The notes below the pieces were generated by a model that saw only the letters and a program-made list of their open reading frames with translations, was not told where the DNA came from and ran no database searches. Positions 35,935 through 43,757 of a stretch of DNA of 64,000 nt are shown piece after piece. Position 1 is the first letter of the stretch; every line of letters begins with the position of its first letter. Origin of the DNA: Chrysaora quinquecirrha (lineage: Eukaryota; Cnidaria; Scyphozoa; Semaeostomeae; Pelagiidae); NCBI GenBank assembly GCA_014526335.1, contig JACTAT010000170.1, positions 248,139 to 312,138 on the forward strand, given 5' to 3'. The position numbers were made by a program, and so were the translations under genes.

Positions 35935-36259
35935 AAACACATTTCAATTTCAGAAAACACATTTCAATTTGACAGAACACATTTCAATTTCATAAAACAC
36001 ATTTAAATTTCAGAAAACACATTTCGATTTCAGAAAACACATTTCAATTTCATAAAACACATTTCAATTTCACAAAACACATTTCAATTTCAGAAAACAC
36101 ATTTCAATTTCAGAAAACACATTTCAATTTCAGAAAACACATTTCAATTTCATAAAACACATTTCAATTTCATAAAACACATTTCAATTTCACAAAACAC
36201 ATTTCAATTTCAGAAAACACATTTCAATTTCGCAAAACACATTTCAATTTCATAAAACA
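35935..36259 (+). repeat. Left subterminal array, 20-bp unit, about 16 copies
   Basis: The unit is close to acatttcaatttcagaaaac, with an exact 20-base period. Variation is concentrated in the two or three bases after the second ttca (ag, at, ac, gc). The array ends 120 bp before the HECT gene's first ATG, so it may be a transposase-binding region and promoter at once (inference). Confidence 0.9.
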
Positions 36260-36378
36260 AAATTCAGTTCTTGAAAGCAAGCCAATTTAGTCAGAATTGA
36301 ATTGTATGATGGCGCAAGGGAGGAAGGTTGGAGAAACACGTTCTTGCTTGTGATATAGTCTAGCACAGGTATAGTACG

Positions 36379-36483
36379 ATGTTTTGCCCAAATTGTGGCA
36401 AGGCTGTGAGCCACGAAAATTATTGTGGAAAATGTGGGTTCAAGCTCCCCCTCGATCATGGAGAAAGGAAAGATTTTGAGAAG
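36379..36483 (+). CDS. HECT gene exon 1: zinc ribbon
   Basis: ATG opens 35 codons: MFCPNCGKAVSHENYCGKCG, then FKLPLDHGERKDFEK. CPNC...CGKC is a four-cysteine zinc ribbon, a module that binds nucleic acid or protein. The donor gtatgt at 36484 ends the exon in phase 0, matching the acceptor before 41256. The 4772-bp intron exists mostly because a Copia element landed in it; without it the intron would be about 184 bp. A short upstream ORF (36306-36353) precedes it. The exon is shorter than most annotation cut-offs. Confidence 0.7.
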
Positions 36484-36554
36484 GTATGTGAGGGGCTTGG
36501 CTTAGGCTACTTTTTAGGCCTTCTTTCTTTTACTTCAGTCTTCTAGAAATTTGT

Positions 36555-36788
36555 TATTGAAAACTCAGCAGGAAATATTAAACACTTCAAGTATTGAATA
36601 AACTATAAACTATAACAACGATAACAAGCGATTTAAAACACAGCGAACGAACAACAACTAAAAGCACACCAAAGTCACGAGATAATCATACGAGCAGCGA
36701 ACGGAAGTTAATTAGCTATAACATAGTCATAAACACTATGAGAGCAGTCCAAGTTTAATGTTAGTTTGTTTTTCGTATTTCTTTAACA
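36555..36788 (-). repeat. Copia 3' LTR
   Basis: 234 bp, matching 40902-41137 except for a small patch near 36718-36730 (acatagtcataaac versus atgacaaaacgtaaac). Preceded on the minus strand by a polypurine tract. Confidence 0.93.
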
Positions 36789-36855
36789 CTCCCACTCGAA
36801 AATTAAACTTAACATTAAGATAAATACATATCAGTCTTTGTCCACGAGTCTCTGA

Positions 36856-39800
36856 TTAAACTCTATTAGACATGCACAGCATTGTACGAAATCTGTCAAA
36901 TGAATTCCTCGTCAAAGCTTTCGTTAGAACATCAGCTACCATGTTCTTTGTTGGACAATACTTTAGTAGAATCTCTTTGCTCTCTACTTTGTCTCTTATA
37001 AAATGATATCTGATATCCACATGTTTGGTTCTTCCATGAAACCTTGGATTTCTCGACATAGCAATCGCACCTTGATTGTCTTCTTCTATTACTGTAGGTG
37101 TATCTTGAATGAACTTCAAATCAGCTAACAAAGCTCTTAACCAAACTGCTTCTTGTGTTGCAATACTGGCAGCAATATATTCCGCTTCAGTTGAAGACAG
37201 TGCCACTGTGGCTTGCTTTTTACTTAACCAGCTGATTATTCCACCGCATAAAGTAAAGATATATCCAGAACGTGACTTACGTCCATTTGGATCACTTCCC
37301 CAGTCAGCATCTACGAATCCACTAAGTCGAATTTCTGTTTCTTTAGTTCCATCGAACAATATTCCCCAGTCGAGCGTACTCTTGATATAACGAAGAATAC
37401 GTTTAGCACTCTTCCAGTGTTCACTACCAGGGTTTGACGCAAATTGATTAATTGATCCCAGAGCTTGTGCGATGTCAGGTCTTGTGCCAGTTACTGCATA
37501 AGTTAGACTACCAATCAATGCTTGATATCTCTGCTTATCAACACAATCGCCCTCATTTACAGTTAACCTTGAGCCAAGCTCTTGTGGTGTCGATATTTCT
37601 TTGCAATTATCCATGTTGTATTTCTCCAAAAGGTTGGTCAGATATCTCGTTTGGTGAAGTAACATTTTCTTGTTAGCTCTATCTCTTTGAATCTGAATAC
37701 CAAGACAATAGTGGGCTTCACCCATATCTTTCATGTTGAATCTTTCCTTCAACGCTTCTTTCTCCTTGCGTAACATCCTTTTGTTGTTTGAAGCAATCAA
37801 CATATCATCAACATATAACGCAATTATAACCATATCGTCTCCCACTCGCTTAACATATAAGCATGAATCTGACTTACATTGTTCATAATCTGATTCTTTG
37901 AGAAAACTGTCCATTGTTTGAAACCAGCATCTCGATGACTGCTTGAGTCCATACAAACTCTTATTTAGCTTGCATACTAAGTCTTCTTTACCTTGTTCGA
38001 CATATCCATCCGGTTGAACCATGTATATTTCTTCTTGTAATTCACCATTAAGGAATGCTGTTTGAACATCCATCTGATGAAGTTCTAGGTCCAAATAGTT
38101 TGCAATAGCTAGTACTGTGCGAATCGATGTGTATCTTGCAACAGGTGAGTAGGTTTCTTCATAATCAATACCTTCCTCCTGTGTATATCCCTTTGCCACA
38201 AGCCTAGCTTTATGCCTTTCTATTGACCCATCTGCATTATACTTCACTTTAAATACCCAACGGCATCCAACTGCACTGCGATCTTTAGGTAAATCGACAA
38301 GAGACCAAGCATTGTTTTTCATTAAAGAAGAATATTCGCTATCTAGAGCTTTTTGCCATTCCCTTTTTGCAGGAGAGTTCAATGCCTCTTCTATGGTTCT
38401 AGGCTCTTCTGAAATTTCTTTTACTTCAGCATTTAAAGAATGTTCATCATTCCACCACTCTCCAGTAATGGCAGCTCCTCTATCTGGTTCTTTTCTCAAC
38501 CGAGTTGATCTTCGAGGTAATTCAACATCTTGAATGTTTTCTTCATCTGGATCTACATCATTCCCAGGATTGTCTACAAAAACTTCATCGTCATCTGCGT
38601 CAGCTTCATCATCCAAGACAATTTCAACAGCTTTCAAATCTTCAGTTGAAGTTGACGAATCAATCTTCTTAACTTCAGACCTCAGAACACGATTTCCAAA
38701 TTCATTTTCGACAAACACAACATCTCGTGTTTCATGGACCCTCTTCGTTTGTGTGTTCCACAGTCTATAACCCTTACGAATCAGACTATATCCAATGAAG
38801 ATGCACTTGACAGATTTAGCATCCCATTTCTTTCTTGTTTCTCGCGGTACATGCATATAAGCGTCACAGCCAAAAACTCTCAAATTGGAAACATCAGGCT
38901 TTCTTCCAATAAAGCTTTCATAGGGAGTCATTCCTTTCACAGCAATAGTTGGACTTCTATTCCTCAGGATGACTGCAGTTAATACTGCCTCTGCCCAGAA
39001 ACTATCTGGTAAACCAGCTGCATGTAACATCGATCTGGCTGTTTCTTGAATCGTTCTGTTCATTCTTTCTGCCACTCCATTTTGTTCCGGGGTTCTTGGA
39101 ACAGTCAGCTGCCTTCTAATACCTTTGGTGGACAGAAAATGGTTAAACTCTTTGGAAAGGTACTCTCCTCCATTATCAGAACGAAGTACTTTAATGCTCT
39201 TTCCAGAAACATTAGTAGCCATTGCCTCGAATTCTTTAAACTTCTCAAGAACCTGGTCCTTGCGTTTCATGAAATAAATGGCAGCATACCTTGACTTATC
39301 ATCTATAAAAGTCACGAAATAGCGATTTCCTCCAAGACTTTCAGTCTTCATAGGCCCACAGACGTCACTGTGTACGATTTCTAGCAGCTCTGTTGCTCGA
39401 GTAGCTTCATTCTTCGGAAATGAACTTCTTGTCTGCTTGCCCTTAACACAACCTTCACAAAACTTAATTTCTTCTGAAGGATTAAGTTCCAAGCCATCAA
39501 CTAGCTTCTGGTTGCTTAACAGCTTCAAGTTATTTATTCCTAAGTGCCCAAATCTCTCATGCCAAACTTGCAGAGAGTTCTCATCAACAGCACTATGTGC
39601 TTCATGCAATGAACCTTTCATTAATGAAGAGTCAAGCATAAATAACTTGCCATCAGTATTACCAGAGTCCATGATAGTTCCATTACTATCTAAAATAGTA
39701 CATTTGTCATGATCAAAAACCATAGAAAGTCCCCTTTTGGTAACTGCACTGACAGAGAACAAATTCTTTGCCAGACTAGGAACATAGAGCACATCTGACA

Positions 39801-40110
39801 GTTCTGCTGGTTTGTATCCATCTACAGATTTAACTTTCAACCACACAGTCCCTTTTCCATGTGCTTCCACAGTTCTATTGTCTCCAAGACGAACTTTTTC
39901 AGGAAAAGGAAAATCGGTGTAATTCTGCATCCAATCCTTTCTGCATGACATATGCTGTGATGCACCTGAGTCGATATACCAAATTAAATCATCTTTTTCA
40001 TTCGAATTTGGTGCTGTCCAGAACAATGACTGCGAATCTGTTGTCACAATATGAGCTTGCTCTGTGCGCTGTTCCTTTTTCTTCTTGGGTTTTTGCAGTC
40101 CTTGGCCCAA
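36856..40110 (-). CDS. pol: Copia pol: protease, integrase, RT, RNase H
   Basis: 1084 codons without a break. Aspartic protease IDSGAS at residues 46-51 (catalytic D47). Integrase zinc finger H184/H189/C218/C221 and catalytic triad D249, D312, E348 (D-35-E spacing, SDNGG and EQNGVAERMN). RT with MDVQTAFLNGEL, YGLKQSSRCW and catalytic ALYVDDMLIAS near residue 755. RNase H with DADWGSD, ALSSTEAEY and the C-terminal TKHVDIRYHFIRD to about residue 1070. The order protease-integrase-RT-RNase H is diagnostic of Ty1/Copia. The frame is offset from gag and overlaps it by 67 bp; the pol frame corresponds to a -1 shift. Appears coding-competent. Confidence 0.95.
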   Translation of the reverse strand: MGQGLQKPKKKKEQRTEQAHIVTTDSQSLFWTAPNSNEKDDLIWYIDSGASQHMSCRKDWMQNYTDFPFPEKVRLGDNRTVEAHGKGTVWLKVKSVDGYKPAELSDVLYVPSLAKNLFSVSAVTKRGLSMVFDHDKCTILDSNGTIMDSGNTDGKLFMLDSSLMKGSLHEAHSAVDENSLQVWHERFGHLGINNLKLLSNQKLVDGLELNPSEEIKFCEGCVKGKQTRSSFPKNEATRATELLEIVHSDVCGPMKTESLGGNRYFVTFIDDKSRYAAIYFMKRKDQVLEKFKEFEAMATNVSGKSIKVLRSDNGGEYLSKEFNHFLSTKGIRRQLTVPRTPEQNGVAERMNRTIQETARSMLHAAGLPDSFWAEAVLTAVILRNRSPTIAVKGMTPYESFIGRKPDVSNLRVFGCDAYMHVPRETRKKWDAKSVKCIFIGYSLIRKGYRLWNTQTKRVHETRDVVFVENEFGNRVLRSEVKKIDSSTSTEDLKAVEIVLDDEADADDDEVFVDNPGNDVDPDEENIQDVELPRRSTRLRKEPDRGAAITGEWWNDEHSLNAEVKEISEEPRTIEEALNSPAKREWQKALDSEYSSLMKNNAWSLVDLPKDRSAVGCRWVFKVKYNADGSIERHKARLVAKGYTQEEGIDYEETYSPVARYTSIRTVLAIANYLDLELHQMDVQTAFLNGELQEEIYMVQPDGYVEQGKEDLVCKLNKSLYGLKQSSRCWFQTMDSFLKESDYEQCKSDSCLYVKRVGDDMVIIALYVDDMLIASNNKRMLRKEKEALKERFNMKDMGEAHYCLGIQIQRDRANKKMLLHQTRYLTNLLEKYNMDNCKEISTPQELGSRLTVNEGDCVDKQRYQALIGSLTYAVTGTRPDIAQALGSINQFASNPGSEHWKSAKRILRYIKSTLDWGILFDGTKETEIRLSGFVDADWGSDPNGRKSRSGYIFTLCGGIISWLSKKQATVALSSTEAEYIAASIATQEAVWLRALLADLKFIQDTPTVIEEDNQGAIAMSRNPRFHGRTKHVDIRYHFIRDKVESKEILLKYCPTKNMVADVLTKALTRNSFDRFRTMLCMSNRV

Positions 40111-40841
40111 TGTCCTTTAATTCCACAATTAAAGCATTTACCTCTCTTACTTGGCTTTTGTCCTTGCATACTGGGAGTGGCCTTGCTTGCAACTAGTGCT
40201 TTTTCCATCGCATCACCAAGAATAACCGAAGTTCCAGAGCGTTTTTTCTCTTCATGAAGCAATCTGGCAATAACAAATTCCAGACTAAGATCATCAGCAC
40301 GCGATTCTAATGCCACAATAAGATTTCCATACGAATCCGGAAGGCTACACAATAGAGTCGCAACTTGATCTTCTTGAGAGACTGGAGCTCCCACAGAGTC
40401 CAACTGCTCAGCCAAACTTCTCAATTTATTTATGTGATCGATCATGGCATCGCTGTCCAACATCATTGTTGTCAAATATCGTTTACGTAAAAATAGTTTA
40501 TTTGCCAAAGATTTTGTTTCATAGTGTCCTTCTAGTTTTAACCATGCGTCTCTTGCTGTGTTCGCCGAGCGTACCAACAATAACTGACTGTCGCATAACG
40601 ATAAGCAAATAGTAGCCAAAGCTTTTCGAGAACGTTTACGAAACCGCTCTTGTGAAGCTTCAGTGACTCCTTGTCCCGAAGGTTCACCCTCTTCGCCACT
40701 CACAATTCCCCATAAATCTTTGTCCTCCAAAACAATTTGCATTTTAAACTTCCACAGATGAAAGTTTTTGCCATCAAATTTATCGATACGCACAAGATCG
40801 TCAGTCCTCTGAGTCGCCATAGTTAGACAACAAGAAATCAA
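40044..40841 (-). CDS. gag: Copia gag (UBN2-type) with CCHC zinc knuckle
   Basis: 265 codons from the first ATG; the ATG at 40820 (MATQRTDDLVRIDKFDGKNF) is a likelier start by family comparison. The core DKFDGKNFHLWKFKMQIVLE is the conserved N-terminal block of Copia gag (retrotran_gag/UBN2 type). RKRYLTTMMLD and the VATLLCSLPDSY block follow, and CFNCGIKGHWAKDC near residue 240 is the nucleocapsid CCHC knuckle. The protein packages genomic RNA in virus-like particles. It ends 67 bp inside pol. Confidence 0.93.
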   Translation of the reverse strand: MISCCLTMATQRTDDLVRIDKFDGKNFHLWKFKMQIVLEDKDLWGIVSGEEGEPSGQGVTEASQERFRKRSRKALATICLSLCDSQLLLVRSANTARDAWLKLEGHYETKSLANKLFLRKRYLTTMMLDSDAMIDHINKLRSLAEQLDSVGAPVSQEDQVATLLCSLPDSYGNLIVALESRADDLSLEFVIARLLHEEKKRSGTSVILGDAMEKALVASKATPSMQGQKPSKRGKCFNCGIKGHWAKDCKNPRRKRNSAQSKLIL

Positions 40842-40887
40842 AACTCTATAAACAAACTTTATTCAAACTTACTGTGTGTCAGGGTGT

Positions 40888-40901
40888 CTGGGCCCATAAC
40901 C
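40888..40901 (-). promoter_or_regulatory. Copia primer-binding site matching initiator tRNA-Met anticodon arm
   Basis: The + strand ctgggcccataacc equals the anticodon stem-loop of eukaryotic initiator tRNA-Met, and its complement lies directly after the 5' LTR on the minus strand. Drosophila copia uses an internally cleaved half of this tRNA as primer, so the same half-tRNA priming is inferred here. Confidence 0.8.
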
Positions 40902-41137
40902 TATTGAAAACTCAGCAGGAAATATTAAACACTTCAAGTATTGAATAAACTATAAACTATAACAACGATAACAAGCGATTTAAAACACAGCGAACGAACA
41001 ACAACTAAAAGCACACCAAAGTCACGAGATAATCATACGAGCAGCGAACGGAAGTTAATTAGCTATAATGACAAAACGTAAACACTATGAGAGCAGTCCA
41101 AGTTTAATGTTAGTTTGTTTTTCGTATTTCTTTAACA
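40902..41137 (-). repeat. Copia 5' LTR
   Basis: 236 bp; would carry the promoter and polyadenylation signals for the minus-strand element. Directly followed (minus strand) by the primer-binding site. Confidence 0.93.
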
Positions 41138-41255
41138 TTTGTAGCTAATTTTTTACTGACCATGAAGCTTATTTCATCATTCTAATTATGGACAGATGTT
41201 TTCTGTTAAACTGTTATAAGGAGTGTATGACATGTGAGTTAAAACTTCTTCATAG

Positions 41256-43196
41256 GAACCAGGTCCATCAAGTCTGGTAAGAAAAGATCCTCCTAAAGCA
41301 CTCTCATATACAGAGTACAAAAAGAAGATGGAAACTCAACGTGCAACTTTCTACAGACCCAACTCAAAGAAGAGCAAAATTCAGCAAGAAGAGGAAGTAA
41401 CAGTCAATATTGGTATCACAAAATTGACTGAAAATGGGCAATTAAAACCAGTTAGGGGGAAGGTGCTCCCCGCTAAGGTGAAAAAAGCCATAAATTCTGA
41501 AAGTTTACTGCAAATAGCCGTAAAGAAGCATCAAGCACATAATCAGATTGGTGCAGGCCCTTTCAATTTACTCTACCCAAACAACATAGAAGTAAAGACG
41601 CTTCTAGAAAAAGAAGAACCATTTAACCTTGAGAAATACAAATTGGAGATTGGTAGGCCATACAATAGAATAAATTTTTACCTTGTGCATAGCCTTGACT
41701 TCATCAAGTTCCAGTGTTTAGATGAATCTATGTCAGAGGCTGAATGCTCTTCATCAGATGATAATGAAGATATGGCAAGAGCTAAACAAGAAAATGAAAA
41801 CCTGACAGATCTTCAACAACAAGCGTGCTCTCTTCAGCCCGATGATTTCATGCATGAACCTCTAATATCACAATTTTCTTTGCCAAGCACAACAACAGCT
41901 ACAGCATCAGTGTCAGCAGCTAATGAGCTCACTGACAGAGTGCGTGCCATTTTTCCTAGCATGTCAGCAGATGCAGCCACTTCTGCATTAGCACAATCAT
42001 CAAATGACATCACCATATGTGTAGACAAAATTATCAGAGAGCAAGAAGTCTCACCAGTGATGTCATATGCAAATTTTCAATACTGTAATGAAACTCCAAG
42101 TGATGATGATGACATCAGCACAATTAGCATTCAGACATCCGTACCACAGGCTCAAAAAAAGTCTGATGAAAGTTTTGCTGAAACCCTCTTGGCAGCTGCA
42201 AAAAGACACATTTCAAAGGAGAATTTTGCCAGAATTAAGGTCAGAAGAAGTATGATTTGGCATGATGCAAAGATGAAACTCAGAAGATTTGATGCTGATC
42301 AAAGCTGGAATAAATTGCTCAAGGTTCAGTTTGTGGGTGAAGCAGCAGTAGATGAAGGTGGGCCAAGGCGGGAATTTGCTGCTTTAGTACATAAATCTGT
42401 TCAAGCATCAATGCTATTTACTGGCAATATGGGTCAGAGGTGCTTTTCCAACAATTTCACTGCCCTGCAACAAGAAGAGTACAAATTATATGGCAAGCTT
42501 TGTGCATGGACTATACTGCAAGGATGTCCTCCTCCAACTTTCTTTGCTCCACCAGTTGTTGACTTCATTCTCTATGGTAGCCTTGACAAGGTAGAGAACA
42601 AACCTGAATTTGTTACGGAGCCAAATATTGTTAATCTGTTGACGCGTTTTGATAGCTTAAATGATGAAAAGGCCTTTGCAGATGCTTTTGAGGAAAACAT
42701 GGACATCTGCTTTGATGCAGGCTTTACCAAAACGAAAGTAACACTGCACGATAAAGAGAGTCTTCTTAAATGTTTGATTCTGAAGTCTACAATTGGCAAT
42801 TCCATGATGGCGTTAAGTCAATTTCTTGACGGTCTGTATTTGCATGGTTTCTTGCATATTGTAAGAAGACATGGGGGTGAAGCACGTTCACTATTTCAGG
42901 AATCCAGCTGCAGGCAATTAACCGCTGAGATACTGGATGACCTGTTCACCCCAAGGTATTCAGAAATTGGTTCAAATCGTCGTGTAAAAGAAGAGTCTAT
43001 CATGATGAACTTTACTCACTTCTTGGAAGATGTTGAAGCCGGTGAGACGCAAACAACTGTCTTGTGCCCTGTAACTGATGAGTTATCAAGTATGAAACTG
43101 AAATTAGCTGATGTATTGCAGTTTCTAACTGGCTCACCAAGCATCCCTGTGTTTGTTGAATGCATAATTTCCTCCCCAGGATTTGGCCTTGTTTAG
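41256..43196 (+). CDS. HECT gene exon 2: CUE-like and HECT E3 ubiquitin-ligase domains
   Basis: The exon starts after the acceptor cttcttcatag; 24 in-frame codons precede the ATG at 41328, so splicing from 36483 gives about 681 residues. From that ATG: a ubiquitin-like/linker region (residues 20-130), an acidic Ser-rich linker (135-160), a CUE/UBA-like helix bundle (LTDRVRAIFP...VDKIIREQE, about 200-240) and the HECT N-lobe from about 300, with FVGEAAVDEGGPRREF at 335-350 and LTGSPSIPVF near 605. HECT enzymes take ubiquitin onto a catalytic Cys in the C-lobe; that C-lobe is not in this ORF, which stops at 43194-43196. Fish and cnidarian genomes carry many similar genes labelled G2/M-phase-specific E3 ligase-like. 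As a transposon gene it may modify host repair or its own transposase (inference). Confidence 0.85.
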   Translation, partial: EPGPSSLVRKDPPKALSYTEYKKKMETQRATFYRPNSKKSKIQQEEEVTVNIGITKLTENGQLKPVRGKVLPAKVKKAINSESLLQIAVKKHQAHNQIGAGPFNLLYPNNIEVKTLLEKEEPFNLEKYKLEIGRPYNRINFYLVHSLDFIKFQCLDESMSEAECSSSDDNEDMARAKQENENLTDLQQQACSLQPDDFMHEPLISQFSLPSTTTATASVSAANELTDRVRAIFPSMSADAATSALAQSSNDITICVDKIIREQEVSPVMSYANFQYCNETPSDDDDISTISIQTSVPQAQKKSDESFAETLLAAAKRHISKENFARIKVRRSMIWHDAKMKLRRFDADQSWNKLLKVQFVGEAAVDEGGPRREFAALVHKSVQASMLFTGNMGQRCFSNNFTALQQEEYKLYGKLCAWTILQGCPPPTFFAPPVVDFILYGSLDKVENKPEFVTEPNIVNLLTRFDSLNDEKAFADAFEENMDICFDAGFTKTKVTLHDKESLLKCLILKSTIGNSMMALSQFLDGLYLHGFLHIVRRHGGEARSLFQESSCRQLTAEILDDLFTPRYSEIGSNRRVKEESIMMNFTHFLEDVEAGETQTTVLCPVTDELSSMKLKLADVLQFLTGSPSIPVFVECIISSPGFGLV

Positions 43197-43245
43197 TTCA
43201 GATGACAAAAATAAGGATTGCTTGTTTATGTTAATGTTATGTTTA

Positions 43246-43271
43246 TGTGCAATTCGTTGCCCGAGAGAAAT
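43246..43271 (+). repeat. 26-bp direct copy of transposase-coding sequence
   Basis: These 26 bases, beginning tgtgcaattcgttgcccg, are identical to 43967-43992, which lies inside the transposase ORF (antisense there; encodes the SGNELHK block). It lies just after the HECT stop codon and may be filler DNA from a repair event. Confidence 0.85.
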
Positions 43272-43392
43272 TGTTTGATTATTTGGAGATTTCGTTATTT
43301 ATCACGTTTTGTTAATGAAAAGAAAGTTCAGTTTTTTTTGACAGAAAGATTTGAAATGTACCTGCGCTTATGAATTGAGCTTTCAAATGTAG

Positions 43393-43460
43393 TTATTTCA
43401 ACTGATGCTTGCATTTTAACTATCTTCTGTCTACATAACCAGACGGTAGAGGCAAGCTAG
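43393..43460 (+). CDS. Possible remnant of the HECT C-lobe exon
   Basis: About 200 bp after the stop of exon 2 a frame reads VISTDACILTIFCLHNQTVE and two more codons before TAG. A Ser-Thr-x-x-Cys followed by hydrophobic beta residues resembles the catalytic-cysteine strand of HECT C-lobes (usually TC). A weak acceptor (tgtag) precedes it. The stretch is too short to hold a whole C-lobe, so it is either the last exon with another missing, or chance. Confidence 0.25.
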
Positions 43461-43757
43461 CTATACTGCAGGATATCTATCCTCCTGTTTAATAAGTCTG
43501 AAAGGAAAAAAACGCCTTGTAATTGTTACATCAAAGTTATAGAACATCAGGTCTATATTTACTGCAAAGGTTGAAAAAAGATAAAAAAAATCGCATACAA
43601 CTGAATGGAGTTAATTTCCTGCAATAGTAATAAGCTTAATGTACAATTGTAAAGCTTCGTTCCACGACTCGGGCATTGAAAATCCTTCTTCTTCAATTAC
43701 GTATTGGAAGTAGTTATGATATTCGTTGTCTTCATTTGTTTCTGTTATTCTAATGCA

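Larger units (their letters stand above)
36555..41137 (-). mobile_element. Nearly intact Copia LTR retrotransposon, 4583 bp
   Basis: Two LTRs (36555-36788 and 40902-41137) surround gag and pol on the minus strand and are flanked by a 5-bp duplication tttgt (36550-36554, 41138-41142). On the minus strand each LTR starts TGTTAAAGAAATACG and ends TTTTCAATA. The purine tract gagtgggag abuts the 3' LTR, and the primer-binding site follows the 5' LTR. All pol domains are present with catalytic residues. The LTRs differ mainly by a short indel-rich patch, so the insertion is fairly young. It lies antisense in the first intron of the transposon-borne HECT gene, so need not destroy it. Confidence 0.95.

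Noticed and set aside
35935..36259. CRISPR-like regular array
   Set aside because: The 20-bp units are contiguous without spacers, inverted at the other end of a eukaryotic transposon; it is a subterminal repeat array.
37109..40257. Several + strand ORFs of 70-110 codons
   Set aside because: All are antisense shadows of the Copia gag and pol frames.
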